64,000 nt of DNA from Aedoeadaptatus acetigenes (GTDB lineage: Bacteria; Bacillota; Clostridia; Tissierellales; Peptoniphilaceae). The notes beneath the pieces are model-generated. The model made no database searches and was not told where the DNA came from. It worked only from the letters and a program-made list of their open reading frames with translations. The DNA lies in assembly GCF_025566985.1 (NCBI RefSeq), contig NZ_JAOQJD010000004.1:62001-126000 (forward strand), given 5' to 3'. A program made the position numbers and the translations under genes. Below are positions 31,474-40,560 of this stretch, piece by piece (position 1 is the stretch's first letter; each line of letters begins with the position of its first letter).

Positions 31474-33141
31474 ATGAAAAGCCACGGAAAAAACAGAATC
31501 GACAATCTCCAGTGGGCCGGGGCGGAAAACTACAACTTCTCCCCCGTTCTCTACGGGGAAGATCTGGCGGGCAATCCGGATTTCTACTTAAACCTCATCC
31601 TCGGCCTCGCCGCAAAATACTTCGGCGCCGACACACTGGAGCGCCTCTTCGCCTCTTGGTCCGGCCAAATGCAGCGGGAGAAATACGATCTCTTCGCCCT
31701 CTACCTCTTGGAAGAAGCCGTCTATCGCCGCGAAGTCGATGCGCGCCCGGTCCTGTCGGATTTAAGGCGCGACTTCGCCCACCGCTTTTTAGACGACGCC
31801 CACGACCTGCGCCGGCGCACCCTGGCCCTTCGCGTGCCCCTTTTCTACGCCATGGAAATGAAGCGCACCCACGACATCCTGGGCCGCCCCTACAAAAAGC
31901 TCAACAAAAAAGAGACGGCCATCTACGACGTGCTTCGCCTCCCCGAAGACACGACGGCAGAAAATCTCAAAGCCCATGTGCTGGATCTATTCGCCCGCTG
32001 CCTTCGCTACCGAGAACGCACCCGGCGCCTGCCGCCTTGGCTTCCCGCCATTCACCTCTTCTCCATTCCCGGTTACATCTCCATCGAGCGGTCCAATGTG
32101 CCTGGCATGTTTCACAGAGAGGGCGAAGGAGGCGACATGCCCGTCGTCTTCAATTTCCTTCGCCGCATAAAAAAAGACCGGGAAGAGGAAATCGAAAAAA
32201 CCTTCGGCAGAAACCTCTTCTCCGACGAAAAGAGCCTGGCCCTGAACCGCGCCATTTGCACGGAAGGCCACAGAAAATCCCGCATCTACTTTACCCGAGG
32301 GATCGACGAGAAAGACAAAAGCCAGGATCAGGAATTAAACGCCCGCACCGTGCGCCGCCACCTCATGAAATTTCAGGAAAACAAAAACAGCTACAACCGC
32401 GCCATCAGCGACTTGACCCGGGCCTTTAAGCTGAAACTGGCCTCTGTCACCACCACGGGCGGCGAGACGGCACGCCGGGGCAAGCTCATTTCCCGCCGCG
32501 CCTTTCGCGCCGAAATCTCCAACCGCGCCGCCATCTTCGAGCGGAAAAACCTGCACCCGGCGCCGAGCTTTCGCGTGGATCTCATCCTCGACGCCTCCGC
32601 CTCCCTCCTGGCCATGGAATCGACCATCGCCATCGAGGCCTACATTCTCTCCAAATCCCTGGAAAACAACGGCATTCAAAACCGCATCCTCTGCTACCAA
32701 ACGGTGGAAGACACCACCGTCATTACCATCTTGAAAGACTACGACGACGGTGCCGACATGAAAAAAATCTTCCGCTACAAATCCATGGGCTGGAATCGGG
32801 ACGGCCTCTTTTTCAAGGCCTATCCCGTCCTCCTCGACGGCAAAGGGCCGCAACTTTCCATCGTGCTCACCGACGCCAATCCCTGCGACTTTCATCCCCT
32901 CATGGGAAAAGGCCTGCGCCTGAACAAATCCTATTTTGAAGAGCCGGCCCTCGACGACACCGCCCGCTACCTGGACGCCCTGGCACGAAAAAACGTGAAA
33001 ATTCTCGCCCTCTTAAACAGCGACCACGTGGACAACGCGGAAAAACTGTTCCATCACCGCTTCGTGAAAATACAAAAAATCGAACAGATCGCCCACGTGG
33101 CAGGCAAATGGATCCAAAAAGAACTGGTGAAAATGAATTAG
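31474..33141 (+). CDS. VWA-domain protein, NorD/CbbO-type partner
   Basis: 555 residues. The C-terminal third is a von Willebrand factor A domain with MIDAS residues DASAS (about residues 369-373) and a second acidic site VLTDANPCD (about 467). The N-terminal 350 residues are charged and helical, as in NorD/CoxE-like proteins. It follows the AAA+ gene with a three-base gap and ends at a strong terminator. The pair is expected to form a MoxR-VWA chaperone complex; the target could be the neighbouring oxidoreductase or ferritin-like protein, which is only inferred from position. Confidence 0.85.
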   Translation: MKSHGKNRIDNLQWAGAENYNFSPVLYGEDLAGNPDFYLNLILGLAAKYFGADTLERLFASWSGQMQREKYDLFALYLLEEAVYRREVDARPVLSDLRRDFAHRFLDDAHDLRRRTLALRVPLFYAMEMKRTHDILGRPYKKLNKKETAIYDVLRLPEDTTAENLKAHVLDLFARCLRYRERTRRLPPWLPAIHLFSIPGYISIERSNVPGMFHREGEGGDMPVVFNFLRRIKKDREEEIEKTFGRNLFSDEKSLALNRAICTEGHRKSRIYFTRGIDEKDKSQDQELNARTVRRHLMKFQENKNSYNRAISDLTRAFKLKLASVTTTGGETARRGKLISRRAFRAEISNRAAIFERKNLHPAPSFRVDLILDASASLLAMESTIAIEAYILSKSLENNGIQNRILCYQTVEDTTVITILKDYDDGADMKKIFRYKSMGWNRDGLFFKAYPVLLDGKGPQLSIVLTDANPCDFHPLMGKGLRLNKSYFEEPALDDTARYLDALARKNVKILALLNSDHVDNAEKLFHHRFVKIQKIEQIAHVAGKWIQKELVKMN

Positions 33142-33150
33142 TAGCTACGC

Positions 33151-33178
33151 AAAAAGGCGCCGAAATCGGCGCCTTTTT
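33151..33178 (+). terminator. Terminator after the VWA gene
   Basis: AAAAAGGCGCCGA and TCGGCGCCTTTTT (33151-33177) make a long GC-rich hairpin with a T tail; symmetrical, so active in both directions. Confidence 0.9.
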
Positions 33179-33285
33179 CCTATGGCGAAACAACCGGGTT
33201 CACGTCTCGGCTGCCTTCTTATTCTGTTATCGGATAATTAAATTCATACAATTGATCGCAAAGAGTTTCTATGAAAATTCAATTG

Positions 33286-34707
33286 CTACTCCACTTCATT
33301 TTTACTTTTTACGCTCCAATAGCCGTCTTTCGCACTCCCTACATACTCAATTACATTCTCATCTGTTAATTTCTTCAGATCCCTTTTTATCGTAATTAAT
33401 GAAACCGAAAACAGCTCCGACAACTCGAGAGAGGTGATTTCCGACTTATTCCTCATAATCTCAACGATTTTTTCACGCCGTACGTCGGGTTTTAAGCGTT
33501 TGCTTCTGTTTTGAGTGTCATTTTGGGTGTCATTTTGGGTGTCATTTTCGGTATCATAATTTAAATTCTTTAGGATGGTTCTAAATGAGGATTCCGTCGA
33601 TCGAAATAGCGGTATAAACTTGCTTTGATAGCCCTCCTCCAATTCATAGGCCTCCACAATTTTGCGAAGACCGGAGCCCCGCCGTTCCATTAAGCCCATT
33701 CTCGAAAATAAATCCGCTAAGATTGGATTCCTTCGAATGGAAGATACATCCAAAGGGTCCAGCTCTTGAATAAAACTACCATCACACATTCCGCCCGGAG
33801 AATATATTTCTAATCTATCATCGTAAATATCCACGTGGACTTCACTTCCAACCACCGAATAATCCCTATGAATAAGGGCATTCACCAGCGCTTCTTGCAC
33901 CGCTCTTTCAGGGTAATCGGGGTACTCAACACGATAAACGGGCCCCTTCTTCCACATCTTTTTTGAATTTCTTTTCACAAAATCCATCGACGCCTTTAAA
34001 AGGTAGATGATATTGCCTTCGAATTCTTCATCATCAAAAGCATCCATTCGTCCATTTGCCTTTGTAAGCCCGTTCCAACGTGTGCAAAATACCCTTGATT
34101 GATAAACTTGATATCCATCGGCAAACAACGCACCTGCGTTAGTAAGTTTGTCCTCATCATTGACTAAACCAAAAGATTTCAAATCTCTTTCGACAAGCTC
34201 CCGGTTCACCCTTTCTTTATACTCTAGAGAAAGCTCTCTAAAAGTCACATCATCTAATTTTTCTTTCGATTCTAAAGAGTCATAACTGATATGCTCGCCT
34301 TTCAACGAAAGATTAAATAAATCAATTCGATCCGCAGGGATACTTTGATTGCCCACCCTTTTGTAAGCTGTCCTCGTACCACCATCTAAAACAAAATAGG
34401 GCGTATTTTTTCCGGGAAAGATCGTTAGAACCAGAATAAATTTTCCATTTATCTCTTTTATTTCCATGTCAAAATCGGGAACAGAATCCATTTTAGTTTT
34501 AATAATCTCACTAATGTTTTCAGAGTCTTTTTTGTAGTCTTCAAGCCCGAGAACGACATTGTCTTCTTTAACTCCAAAGAATAATTTTCCTCCACGACTA
34601 TTGGCGAAAGCTGATACAGATTTTAACCAAGACTTTGGTTTGTTCGTTTCCAACTTTTCTTTTTTATCATACAAATTTGTTTCTCCCGGATAATCTTTCA
34701 GATTCAA
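33286..34707 (-). CDS. AlbA_2/Schlafen-type protein with GHKL-like and HTH domains
   Basis: 473 residues from TTG 34707 (GAGAGGGGG upstream; TATAAT boxes at 34735 region). N-terminal AlbA_2 domain (about 10-120: VSAFANSRGGKLFFGVKED), then a HATPase_c_4-type region (YPERAVQEALVNALIHRDYS, PGGMCDGSF, RRNPILADLFSRMGLMERRGSGL at about 260-355) and a C-terminal winged HTH of DeoR type (SLELSELFSVSLITIKRDL). Between them NDTQ is repeated. The family is often annotated as RecG-like helicase or putative regulator; some members act in phage defence. The gene is clearly AT-richer than its neighbours, pointing to transfer. Confidence 0.85.
   Translation of the reverse strand: MNLKDYPGETNLYDKKEKLETNKPKSWLKSVSAFANSRGGKLFFGVKEDNVVLGLEDYKKDSENISEIIKTKMDSVPDFDMEIKEINGKFILVLTIFPGKNTPYFVLDGGTRTAYKRVGNQSIPADRIDLFNLSLKGEHISYDSLESKEKLDDVTFRELSLEYKERVNRELVERDLKSFGLVNDEDKLTNAGALFADGYQVYQSRVFCTRWNGLTKANGRMDAFDDEEFEGNIIYLLKASMDFVKRNSKKMWKKGPVYRVEYPDYPERAVQEALVNALIHRDYSVVGSEVHVDIYDDRLEIYSPGGMCDGSFIQELDPLDVSSIRRNPILADLFSRMGLMERRGSGLRKIVEAYELEEGYQSKFIPLFRSTESSFRTILKNLNYDTENDTQNDTQNDTQNRSKRLKPDVRREKIVEIMRNKSEITSLELSELFSVSLITIKRDLKKLTDENVIEYVGSAKDGYWSVKSKNEVE
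33510..33557. repeat. Four 12-bp tandem repeats inside the AlbA_2 gene
   Basis: Units TTTGAGTGTCAT, TTTGGGTGTCAT (twice) and TTTCGGTATCAT. Each is four codons and encodes an NDTQ/NDTE step in the linker before the HTH domain, so copy-number change would keep the frame and alter linker length. Confidence 0.85.
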
Positions 34708-34785
34708 AGTAGTCCCCCTCTCAGCGATTATATTTTATTATATCATGTTCCTCGGTTTGCCATTCTCCCATAAATTCAACAAAAA

Positions 34786-34803
34786 AGCCCGCATCAGCGA
34801 GCT
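34786..34803 (-). terminator. Terminator of the membrane-protein trio
   Basis: AGCTCGC, TGAT, GCGGGCT and then six Ts on the minus strand. Confidence 0.8.
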
Positions 34804-34811
34804 TTCGTGAG

Positions 34812-35096
34812 TCATTTACTTTGTGAAGAACCGCCTTCTTTAAAAAGATCCATCCCGTTCAGCACAATTGAAACTATGGTCAGAATCCACAGGGCGCGGC
34901 TCAAGGTGGGCATGGTGTCCATAAGCCCGCCCCAATCGCCACGGGCGACTCGGGCGGCGCCGTCACCGTAAAAAGCGCAGAGGGCCAGGGCCGTGAGGGA
35001 CAAGCTCGCCCAACGAAAGATTTCCCGATGCTTGTCGAGCTTTACGAGATTGAATAGGGCGAACGCCGCGGCGCCGACGCCGAATACGAGCCACAT
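34812..35096 (-). CDS. Small membrane protein, unknown function
   Basis: 94 residues with three hydrophobic segments (about 3-18, 30-46 and 66-84) and a short polar tail ending in GGSSQSK. No family recognised. It follows the next gene by four bases and ends at a terminator, so it is the last gene of a three-gene unit of envelope proteins. Confidence 0.6.
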   Translation of the reverse strand: MWLVFGVGAAAFALFNLVKLDKHREIFRWASLSLTALALCAFYGDGAARVARGDWGGLMDTMPTLSRALWILTIVSIVLNGMDLFKEGGSSQSK

Positions 35097-35100
35097 CGTC

Positions 35101-35841
35101 TCAGTCCTTTCCTTCCGTCATCTGTTTCTGCGCCAATTCTTCCAGGGCCTTCACATCCCCTTCCCGCACCACCGTCTGCGGTATATCCATTGCGAAAAAT
35201 TCATCCTTCGGCTTTTGCGCCTCGCCCTTTTCGTTCACTCTATTTTCTGAAGTCAGGTCGACGGTATAGGCAGTCACATTCAAGCCTTCTTCATCCATAA
35301 TCCCCTGAGCCCGTTGCAACACGGCCATGGCCGCTTTCGCCGCAACCTCGTCCCCCACGCCCTTTATCTGCGCTTGCAGCTTAAAGGGCAAATGCTTCAT
35401 GTCCACGGGCTGATCCACCGTCAAATAGTCCCTGGGATCCACCTTGTCCCAAAAAGATAAGGTAATCTGATAGGGAAAGTCGTAGGCCTTCTCCAGCCCG
35501 CGGCCGTGATCGCGAATGGCATCGTCAAAGCGCATCATCGTATTAAAAATGCGTTCGCCGTATGTATCCTCCCTAAGGCGACCGAAGGAATCGAAACACA
35601 ATTCAAAGGCCGAATCCTCGCTGTTCTTGTCCTGCAAATGCACCACATACTCGGGCTGCTTAAAATTATAAAACACCTTCTCCCGAGACAAATCCAAATC
35701 GCTATACTTCGCCGCGATCACCTTGTCCGCCCCCCGCTCCGCCAAAGCCTTCGAAACAGGGTTGCCGTACAGGGCATTCAGCACGACAAGAGCGATGGCA
35801 AAGATAATGCCGAAGGCAATCTTATCAACATGTTTTTTCAT
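35101..35841 (-). CDS. Membrane-anchored protein, unknown (YfjL-like)
   Basis: 246 residues: an N-terminal membrane helix (about 8-26) and an extracytoplasmic domain of mixed alpha/beta with segments VFYNFKQPEYVVHLQDK and YQITLSFWDKVDPRDYL. It reminds me of the YfjL-like proteins of Firmicutes, but this is a weak match by eye. Its start overlaps the stop of the upstream membrane gene by four bases, so the genes are translationally coupled. Confidence 0.6.
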   Translation of the reverse strand: MKKHVDKIAFGIIFAIALVVLNALYGNPVSKALAERGADKVIAAKYSDLDLSREKVFYNFKQPEYVVHLQDKNSEDSAFELCFDSFGRLREDTYGERIFNTMMRFDDAIRDHGRGLEKAYDFPYQITLSFWDKVDPRDYLTVDQPVDMKHLPFKLQAQIKGVGDEVAAKAAMAVLQRAQGIMDEEGLNVTAYTVDLTSENRVNEKGEAQKPKDEFFAMDIPQTVVREGDVKALEELAQKQMTEGKD

Positions 35842-36143
35842 CGCAGGCCTCCCAAAAAACTACCCAAAAGGGCCAAGGCGCCGTAAATCGCCACGTAAAT
35901 CAAGGCCGATTCATTGTAAAAAATCCAAATCGACGGCAAGAAACACAAACACACCGCCAAAGGATAGAGCACATGAAAGCCACGCATCCTGCCGTAAGCG
36001 AAAGAAATGGCGAGGCAAAGGACGGGCATGGCAAAGAGCAAGACCATCATCGCGCCCGCCGTGTTCCTCATAAAAAGAGGCAAAAGATAAAATACCGCGA
36101 CGATTCCCACAAGAAAGGGAACCATATTTTTAAAAACCTTCAT
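35838..36143 (-). CDS. Small membrane protein, unknown function
   Basis: 101 residues from ATG 36143, preceded by GGAGG and four bases; the longer reading from 36182 lacks a site. Four hydrophobic segments fill most of the sequence (MVPFLVGIVAVFYLLPLF, AMMVLLFAMPVLCLAISF, and two more). First gene of the unknown membrane unit between the AlbA_2 gene and the restriction system. Function unknown; being inside an accessory region it could belong to a defence or immunity module. Confidence 0.6.
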   Translation of the reverse strand: MKVFKNMVPFLVGIVAVFYLLPLFMRNTAGAMMVLLFAMPVLCLAISFAYGRMRGFHVLYPLAVCLCFLPSIWIFYNESALIYVAIYGALALLGSFLGGLR

Positions 36144-36263
36144 AGCGCCTCCAAATACTTGCACAACGATTCTTTCCTTCATTATACCCGCCGGAGAAAA
36201 TTAATGGATCGGTCTCTCGCCATTCTTAGACGAAACACCCACATTGTAAAGGAATTGTTCCCA

Positions 36264-36289
36264 AGGAAAAAGGCACCGCCTCCGGTGCC
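36264..36289 (-). terminator. Terminator of the hsd operon
   Basis: GGCACCG, GAGG-type loop, CGGTGCC (36289-36272) followed by TTTTTCC on the minus strand, 47 bases past the hsdR stop. Confidence 0.8.
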
Positions 36290-36335
36290 CTTGCCTTCAT
36301 CAATTGTTCGGCGATTCGTATCTGTGCGATAAACT

Positions 36336-39323
36336 CTATTCTCCGCTTGCCCGCAAGCTCTTATAAATCTCGCTGAGGAAAATCCCCAGCACATCCTTCT
36401 GCACCTCGGGATGATCCAAGAGATAGCTGAAAAAGCCCTGGTTTTGTCCCAGACCCTGAATCAAAGCGTCCTCCACATTGGAGAAGTAAGAGAATTTAAA
36501 ATCACTCTCCGTATTGTTCTTGGCGGAAGTTTTTAAGTCGTCGGACTTCATCATAATGTCGCGAATCTGCATTGCAGCATTTATGGCCAGATCCACATCG
36601 TAATCGGAGCCGGTCTTCGCATTAATCTCCGCAATAATTTCCGACAACAGCTCCCGCTTGTCCCCGGGAAGCACAATGGGCTCCGCCACGGGAAGAGACA
36701 CGAAAGGCTCGGGCGTGATCGGTTCATTCTCCCGAGTTTCCCCTTTAATTTGTTGGATGCGATCGATCTTCACCTTCCCCCTCAAGTCGAAGCCGTCGCC
36801 GGCATCGTCGATGGAGAGAAGCTTCAAGAAGTAAGTGATGTAGATATAAAACTTGTGCACATCGGGATCTTCAAAGCAAGATACCTGAATCAAATACTCG
36901 TAGAAGCGCTTGAAATTTCGCAGCTTCGTCAAGTATTCCCGTTGCTTCTCTTCCCTTAACTCGTTGAAGCGACCGACAGAAGACATGAGGCATCGTTCCA
37001 AAGACCGCTGTTCGCCGGAGGAAAGGGTCGTTTTGCCCTTTTTAAAGATCAGTTCGTCGAAACGCTCCACATCCAAGGCATCGATGACGTAGTACCCGTC
37101 CAAACTGATTAACAGCTCCTTGATCTTGCTCGCCGACAAATCATTGGCCAGAAGCGTCGTCGTGTAATAAGGCGCAAAGGCCTTTTCCATCTCCTCGTAA
37201 GAATTGGCAAAGTCCAGAACGAATACCTTCTTGTCATGAGGCGGACACACCCGATTGAGGCGGGATAAAGTCTGTACCGCATTGACCCCTTTCAGCCGCT
37301 TCATGACGTACATAGCCGATAGCTTCTTTTGATCGAAGCCCGTTTGATACTTGTTGGCCACGATCATCACATTGTACTCACGGGAATCGAAGGCGCCGGG
37401 CACAGAATCTTCGCTCATTTGATTCATGCCCACCTCCGTGTACACCTTCTCGTCCCCGTCCAACTGCACCTTGCCGGAAAAAGCCACCAGGGCGTGAATA
37501 TCATCGTAGCCCTTTTTCGCCACATAGTCCTCGAAAGCCTGCCTATACTTCACCGCCGCCTGCCGAGATGCAGTGACCACCATGGCCTTCGCCTCGCCGC
37601 CTAAACCTGCCATGACATGATTTTTAAAATGCTCAATAATAATTTCAACACGCTGAGAAATATTCGTCTCGTGAAGCTCCACAAAGCGGGCGATCTGCCG
37701 CTTCGCCGCCATGGTCTTCAGCTCCGGATCGTCTTCGATCTCTTTATTGATTTGGTAATAGGTTTTGTAAGTGGTGTAATTTTGAAGCACGTCGAGAATA
37801 AAGCCCTCTTCAATGGCCTGCTTCATGGAATACAAATGAAAGGCCTCGTAATGGCCGTCGGGATTCAGGCGACCGAACATCCTCAGCGTCGTCGCCTTCG
37901 GCGTCGCCGTAAAGGCAAACATGGACACATTCTCTTGCTTGCCGGTTTTTCTCAACTCATCCAAAATCACATCGTCGAAATCCTCAACGTCCGCCCCGTC
38001 GGAGCCCAGAGCGCGGGTCACCGCCTGCATGTTCCGCCCGGACGTAGAGGAATGGGCCTCGTCGATGATTACGGCGAAGCGCTTGTCCTTTAGATTCTTC
38101 AGCTCGCTGACAATGTAGGGAAACTTTTGTATGGTGGTGGCCACGATCTTCGTGTTTCCCTCCAGGGCATCCTTTAAATCCCGAGAGGAGCAATTCTTGT
38201 CCATGGTGCGAATCAGCCCCCGGGCGTGATCCAAACTCGTCACCGCCTTTTGCAACTGCCGATCCACCACCACACGGTCCGTGACGATAATAATCGTGTC
38301 GTAAATCACTTCGTTGGCCTCGTCGTGAAGGGAAACCAAGCGGTGGGCAAGCCAGGCGATGGAATTGGTCTTCCCCGAGCCCGCCGAGTGCTGAATCAAA
38401 TAATTCAGCCGCGTCTTATTCACCGCCACATCGGCGAGAATCTTTCGGATTAAATCCAATTGATGGTAGCGGGGAAAAATCACCGTCTCCTTGATCTTCG
38501 TCTTCTCCCCCTCTTCCACCTCTTTGCGCTCGATAAAAATAAACTTCTTAATGAGCTCGAGAATGGAATCCTTCGTCAGCACCTCTTTCCACATATAGGA
38601 CACCTGGTCCTCGTCTTGCAAAGGCGGATTTCCCGCCCCGGTATGGACCCCGACCCCATTGCCCTTATTAAAGGGCAAAAAGAAGGTCTTCTCGCCGTTC
38701 AGCTTCGTGGTCATCATAACATTTTGCGTGTCCATGGCGAAGCACACGAAACAGCCCGCCTTCCATAGGAATAAGCGGGATTTCGGATCCCGATCCATTC
38801 GATACTGCTTAATGGCGTTGCGGTAATTTTGCTGGGAGAACTCGCTTTTAAATTCGATGGCGATAATGGCCAGACCGTTTAAAAACAACACCGTATCCAC
38901 CCGCTCGCCGGCCTTGGCGTAGACCTCTTCCATGACGGAGAAGCGATTGTTTTCGTACTTGGCTTTGAGATCCTCGTTGAAATCCGTGGCGGGCTTCGTG
39001 TACATGAGCTCCAGCTTCCGATTGGCGATCTCCACGCCGTTTTTCAACACGTCGATAAGGGAAGAGCCCTTTTTCGTAATCTCCCCGTTAATGAAATTCA
39101 CCACAGTTTCCCGCAGATCCTCTTTAAACACCGATTCCAAATCCGCCATGACTTCTTCCTGAGTGGCGTAGAGAAATTCGAAGAGCATGTCCACGTCCAT
39201 GGCATAGGCGGCGTTGAAATTTTGGCTTCCTCTGGCGATAAAGCCGTTCTCTTCACTTAAATGGGCGGCAAATCCTCGTTGAAATTCCCTTCGCTCATCT
39301 TTCGCTTTGGTCATGAAATCCAT
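36336..39323 (-). CDS. hsdR: Type I restriction endonuclease subunit R
   Basis: 995 residues. An N-terminal PD-(D/E)xK nuclease region (LFLNGLAIIAIEFKSE, about 146-161) precedes two RecA-like motor domains: Walker A SAGSGKTNS (about 314), motif II VIIDEAHSS (about 421), motif III FTATPKATT and motif VI VQTLSRLNRVCP. It translocates and cuts unmodified DNA with HsdM and HsdS. ATG at 39323 directly follows the hsdS TAA, with GAGGGAGG inside hsdS. Full length and intact. Confidence 0.95.
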   Translation of the reverse strand: MDFMTKAKDERREFQRGFAAHLSEENGFIARGSQNFNAAYAMDVDMLFEFLYATQEEVMADLESVFKEDLRETVVNFINGEITKKGSSLIDVLKNGVEIANRKLELMYTKPATDFNEDLKAKYENNRFSVMEEVYAKAGERVDTVLFLNGLAIIAIEFKSEFSQQNYRNAIKQYRMDRDPKSRLFLWKAGCFVCFAMDTQNVMMTTKLNGEKTFFLPFNKGNGVGVHTGAGNPPLQDEDQVSYMWKEVLTKDSILELIKKFIFIERKEVEEGEKTKIKETVIFPRYHQLDLIRKILADVAVNKTRLNYLIQHSAGSGKTNSIAWLAHRLVSLHDEANEVIYDTIIIVTDRVVVDRQLQKAVTSLDHARGLIRTMDKNCSSRDLKDALEGNTKIVATTIQKFPYIVSELKNLKDKRFAVIIDEAHSSTSGRNMQAVTRALGSDGADVEDFDDVILDELRKTGKQENVSMFAFTATPKATTLRMFGRLNPDGHYEAFHLYSMKQAIEEGFILDVLQNYTTYKTYYQINKEIEDDPELKTMAAKRQIARFVELHETNISQRVEIIIEHFKNHVMAGLGGEAKAMVVTASRQAAVKYRQAFEDYVAKKGYDDIHALVAFSGKVQLDGDEKVYTEVGMNQMSEDSVPGAFDSREYNVMIVANKYQTGFDQKKLSAMYVMKRLKGVNAVQTLSRLNRVCPPHDKKVFVLDFANSYEEMEKAFAPYYTTTLLANDLSASKIKELLISLDGYYVIDALDVERFDELIFKKGKTTLSSGEQRSLERCLMSSVGRFNELREEKQREYLTKLRNFKRFYEYLIQVSCFEDPDVHKFYIYITYFLKLLSIDDAGDGFDLRGKVKIDRIQQIKGETRENEPITPEPFVSLPVAEPIVLPGDKRELLSEIIAEINAKTGSDYDVDLAINAAMQIRDIMMKSDDLKTSAKNNTESDFKFSYFSNVEDALIQGLGQNQGFFSYLLDHPEVQKDVLGIFLSEIYKSLRASGE

Positions 39324-40559
39324 TTAGACCTCCCTCTTTCCCGTCACATACTCGTAAATCAGCGACTTCTTATACTCGTCGAGAACGGCTAGCTGCTTAC
39401 GTTTTATGGCGATGGTATCGTCGATGGCTTGTGTTTTTTTGTCGAGATAATCAGCTATTTGTCTTTGTTCACCCAAACTTGGAACCGGCGCTTTAATAGC
39501 TCCAAATTCCGTTTCATTAAAAGAACTCCTGAGATTTTTTGACAAATGCAGCAATTCTTTGGTTTCGTCGAGCATCAAATAGAAATAATAGTAATAATCT
39601 CGTACAGCCAAGTTGTTCATTACATACTGGCTATATGCGGGACTTGATAATCCATTTTGTTCAATTTTACCTACCGTCCTTGGGGTAACATCGTAATCAA
39701 ACAAACACAGTAATAAATTCCCTTCGCTTAAAATCTGATAGCCATCAAAGCTTGTCGGAAATTTTCCCCCACCTTCTAAATCTCTGACTATGACACCTTT
39801 TTTTGTCAATGATAAAATTGGTTCTCCCTCATATTTGCTCTTAATTATTTTAACCTTTTCCATCAGGTACTTATTTGGCAAAACCTTCCATTGCTCGGGG
39901 ATTTCCCCGATCCAAGGGAACCCCGAGTCCTTCATTTCCGCATTTTTATCCAGCCCCTTGGTCACCGCCTCGGTAATCACCGACTTCTTGTATGCTTCCA
40001 GAACGGATAACTGATTCTCTATAATGGCTATGTCATCGTTGATAGATCCACACTTCTCGTCTAAGTGATTCGCTATTATTACTTGCTCTTGTATTGGAGG
40101 CACCGTTAAAGTTTGTTCCCTTACTTCTTGCCACGATGTTCTAGGCATTTTTACTCCATAAGTCATACTATTGACGAAATCGATAAATTTATGAGATAAA
40201 AGCAAATATTTGTAATACTTATTATACTGCTCTTCATTAAACTTTATCCTTATCAATTCGCTAGTGCAAAAACCTCTTTGTTCAGCTAAGAAACCTTTGG
40301 CTAAATAGGGTCTCAGTTTAGAAAATAAAAAGTCGCCTTTTTCAAAAATCGGTGTTTCACATTCGTCGTAATCTACGTCTTGACCTATAATGTTGCCGTT
40401 AAAAGAGTCCACGTGTTCCAGACCTATGAATCGCTCACCTTTTTTATAAATAGCGGTCTCATTTTTAGAAGCGCCTATATATTTTAATTTCTCAACTTCC
40501 CAATCCTCCGGTATTTTGCCGATCCATTCCACGCCGGAATCTTTCATTTTCCGCACCAC
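39324..40559 (-). CDS. hsdS: Type I restriction-modification specificity subunit S
   Basis: 411 residues, GTG start with GAGGAGG in the end of hsdM. Two target-recognition domains each open with the same pattern: MKDSGVEWIGKIPEDW (about 5-20) and MKDSGFPWIGEIPEQW (about 212-227). Each is followed by a conserved coiled-coil ending in LEAYKKSVITEAV or LDEYKKSLIYEYV. It recognises a bipartite DNA sequence for HsdM and HsdR. The TRD-coding stretches are distinctly AT-rich compared with hsdM and hsdR, as expected when TRDs are exchanged. No second hsdS copy or recombinase is in the window. Confidence 0.95.
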   Translation of the reverse strand: MVRKMKDSGVEWIGKIPEDWEVEKLKYIGASKNETAIYKKGERFIGLEHVDSFNGNIIGQDVDYDECETPIFEKGDFLFSKLRPYLAKGFLAEQRGFCTSELIRIKFNEEQYNKYYKYLLLSHKFIDFVNSMTYGVKMPRTSWQEVREQTLTVPPIQEQVIIANHLDEKCGSINDDIAIIENQLSVLEAYKKSVITEAVTKGLDKNAEMKDSGFPWIGEIPEQWKVLPNKYLMEKVKIIKSKYEGEPILSLTKKGVIVRDLEGGGKFPTSFDGYQILSEGNLLLCLFDYDVTPRTVGKIEQNGLSSPAYSQYVMNNLAVRDYYYYFYLMLDETKELLHLSKNLRSSFNETEFGAIKAPVPSLGEQRQIADYLDKKTQAIDDTIAIKRKQLAVLDEYKKSLIYEYVTGKREV

Positions 40560-40560
40560 G

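Noticed and set aside
31512..32429. Plus-strand 305-codon Arg/Pro/Ser-rich frame inside the VWA gene
   Set aside because: Out-of-frame shadow with no start site; the VWA frame holds the MIDAS motif and has correct codon use.
33510..33557. Could the 12-bp repeats be an iteron or phase-variation tract that shifts frame?
   Set aside because: Unit length is a multiple of three and lies inside a coding linker, so a copy change cannot shift the frame, and no origin features are near.
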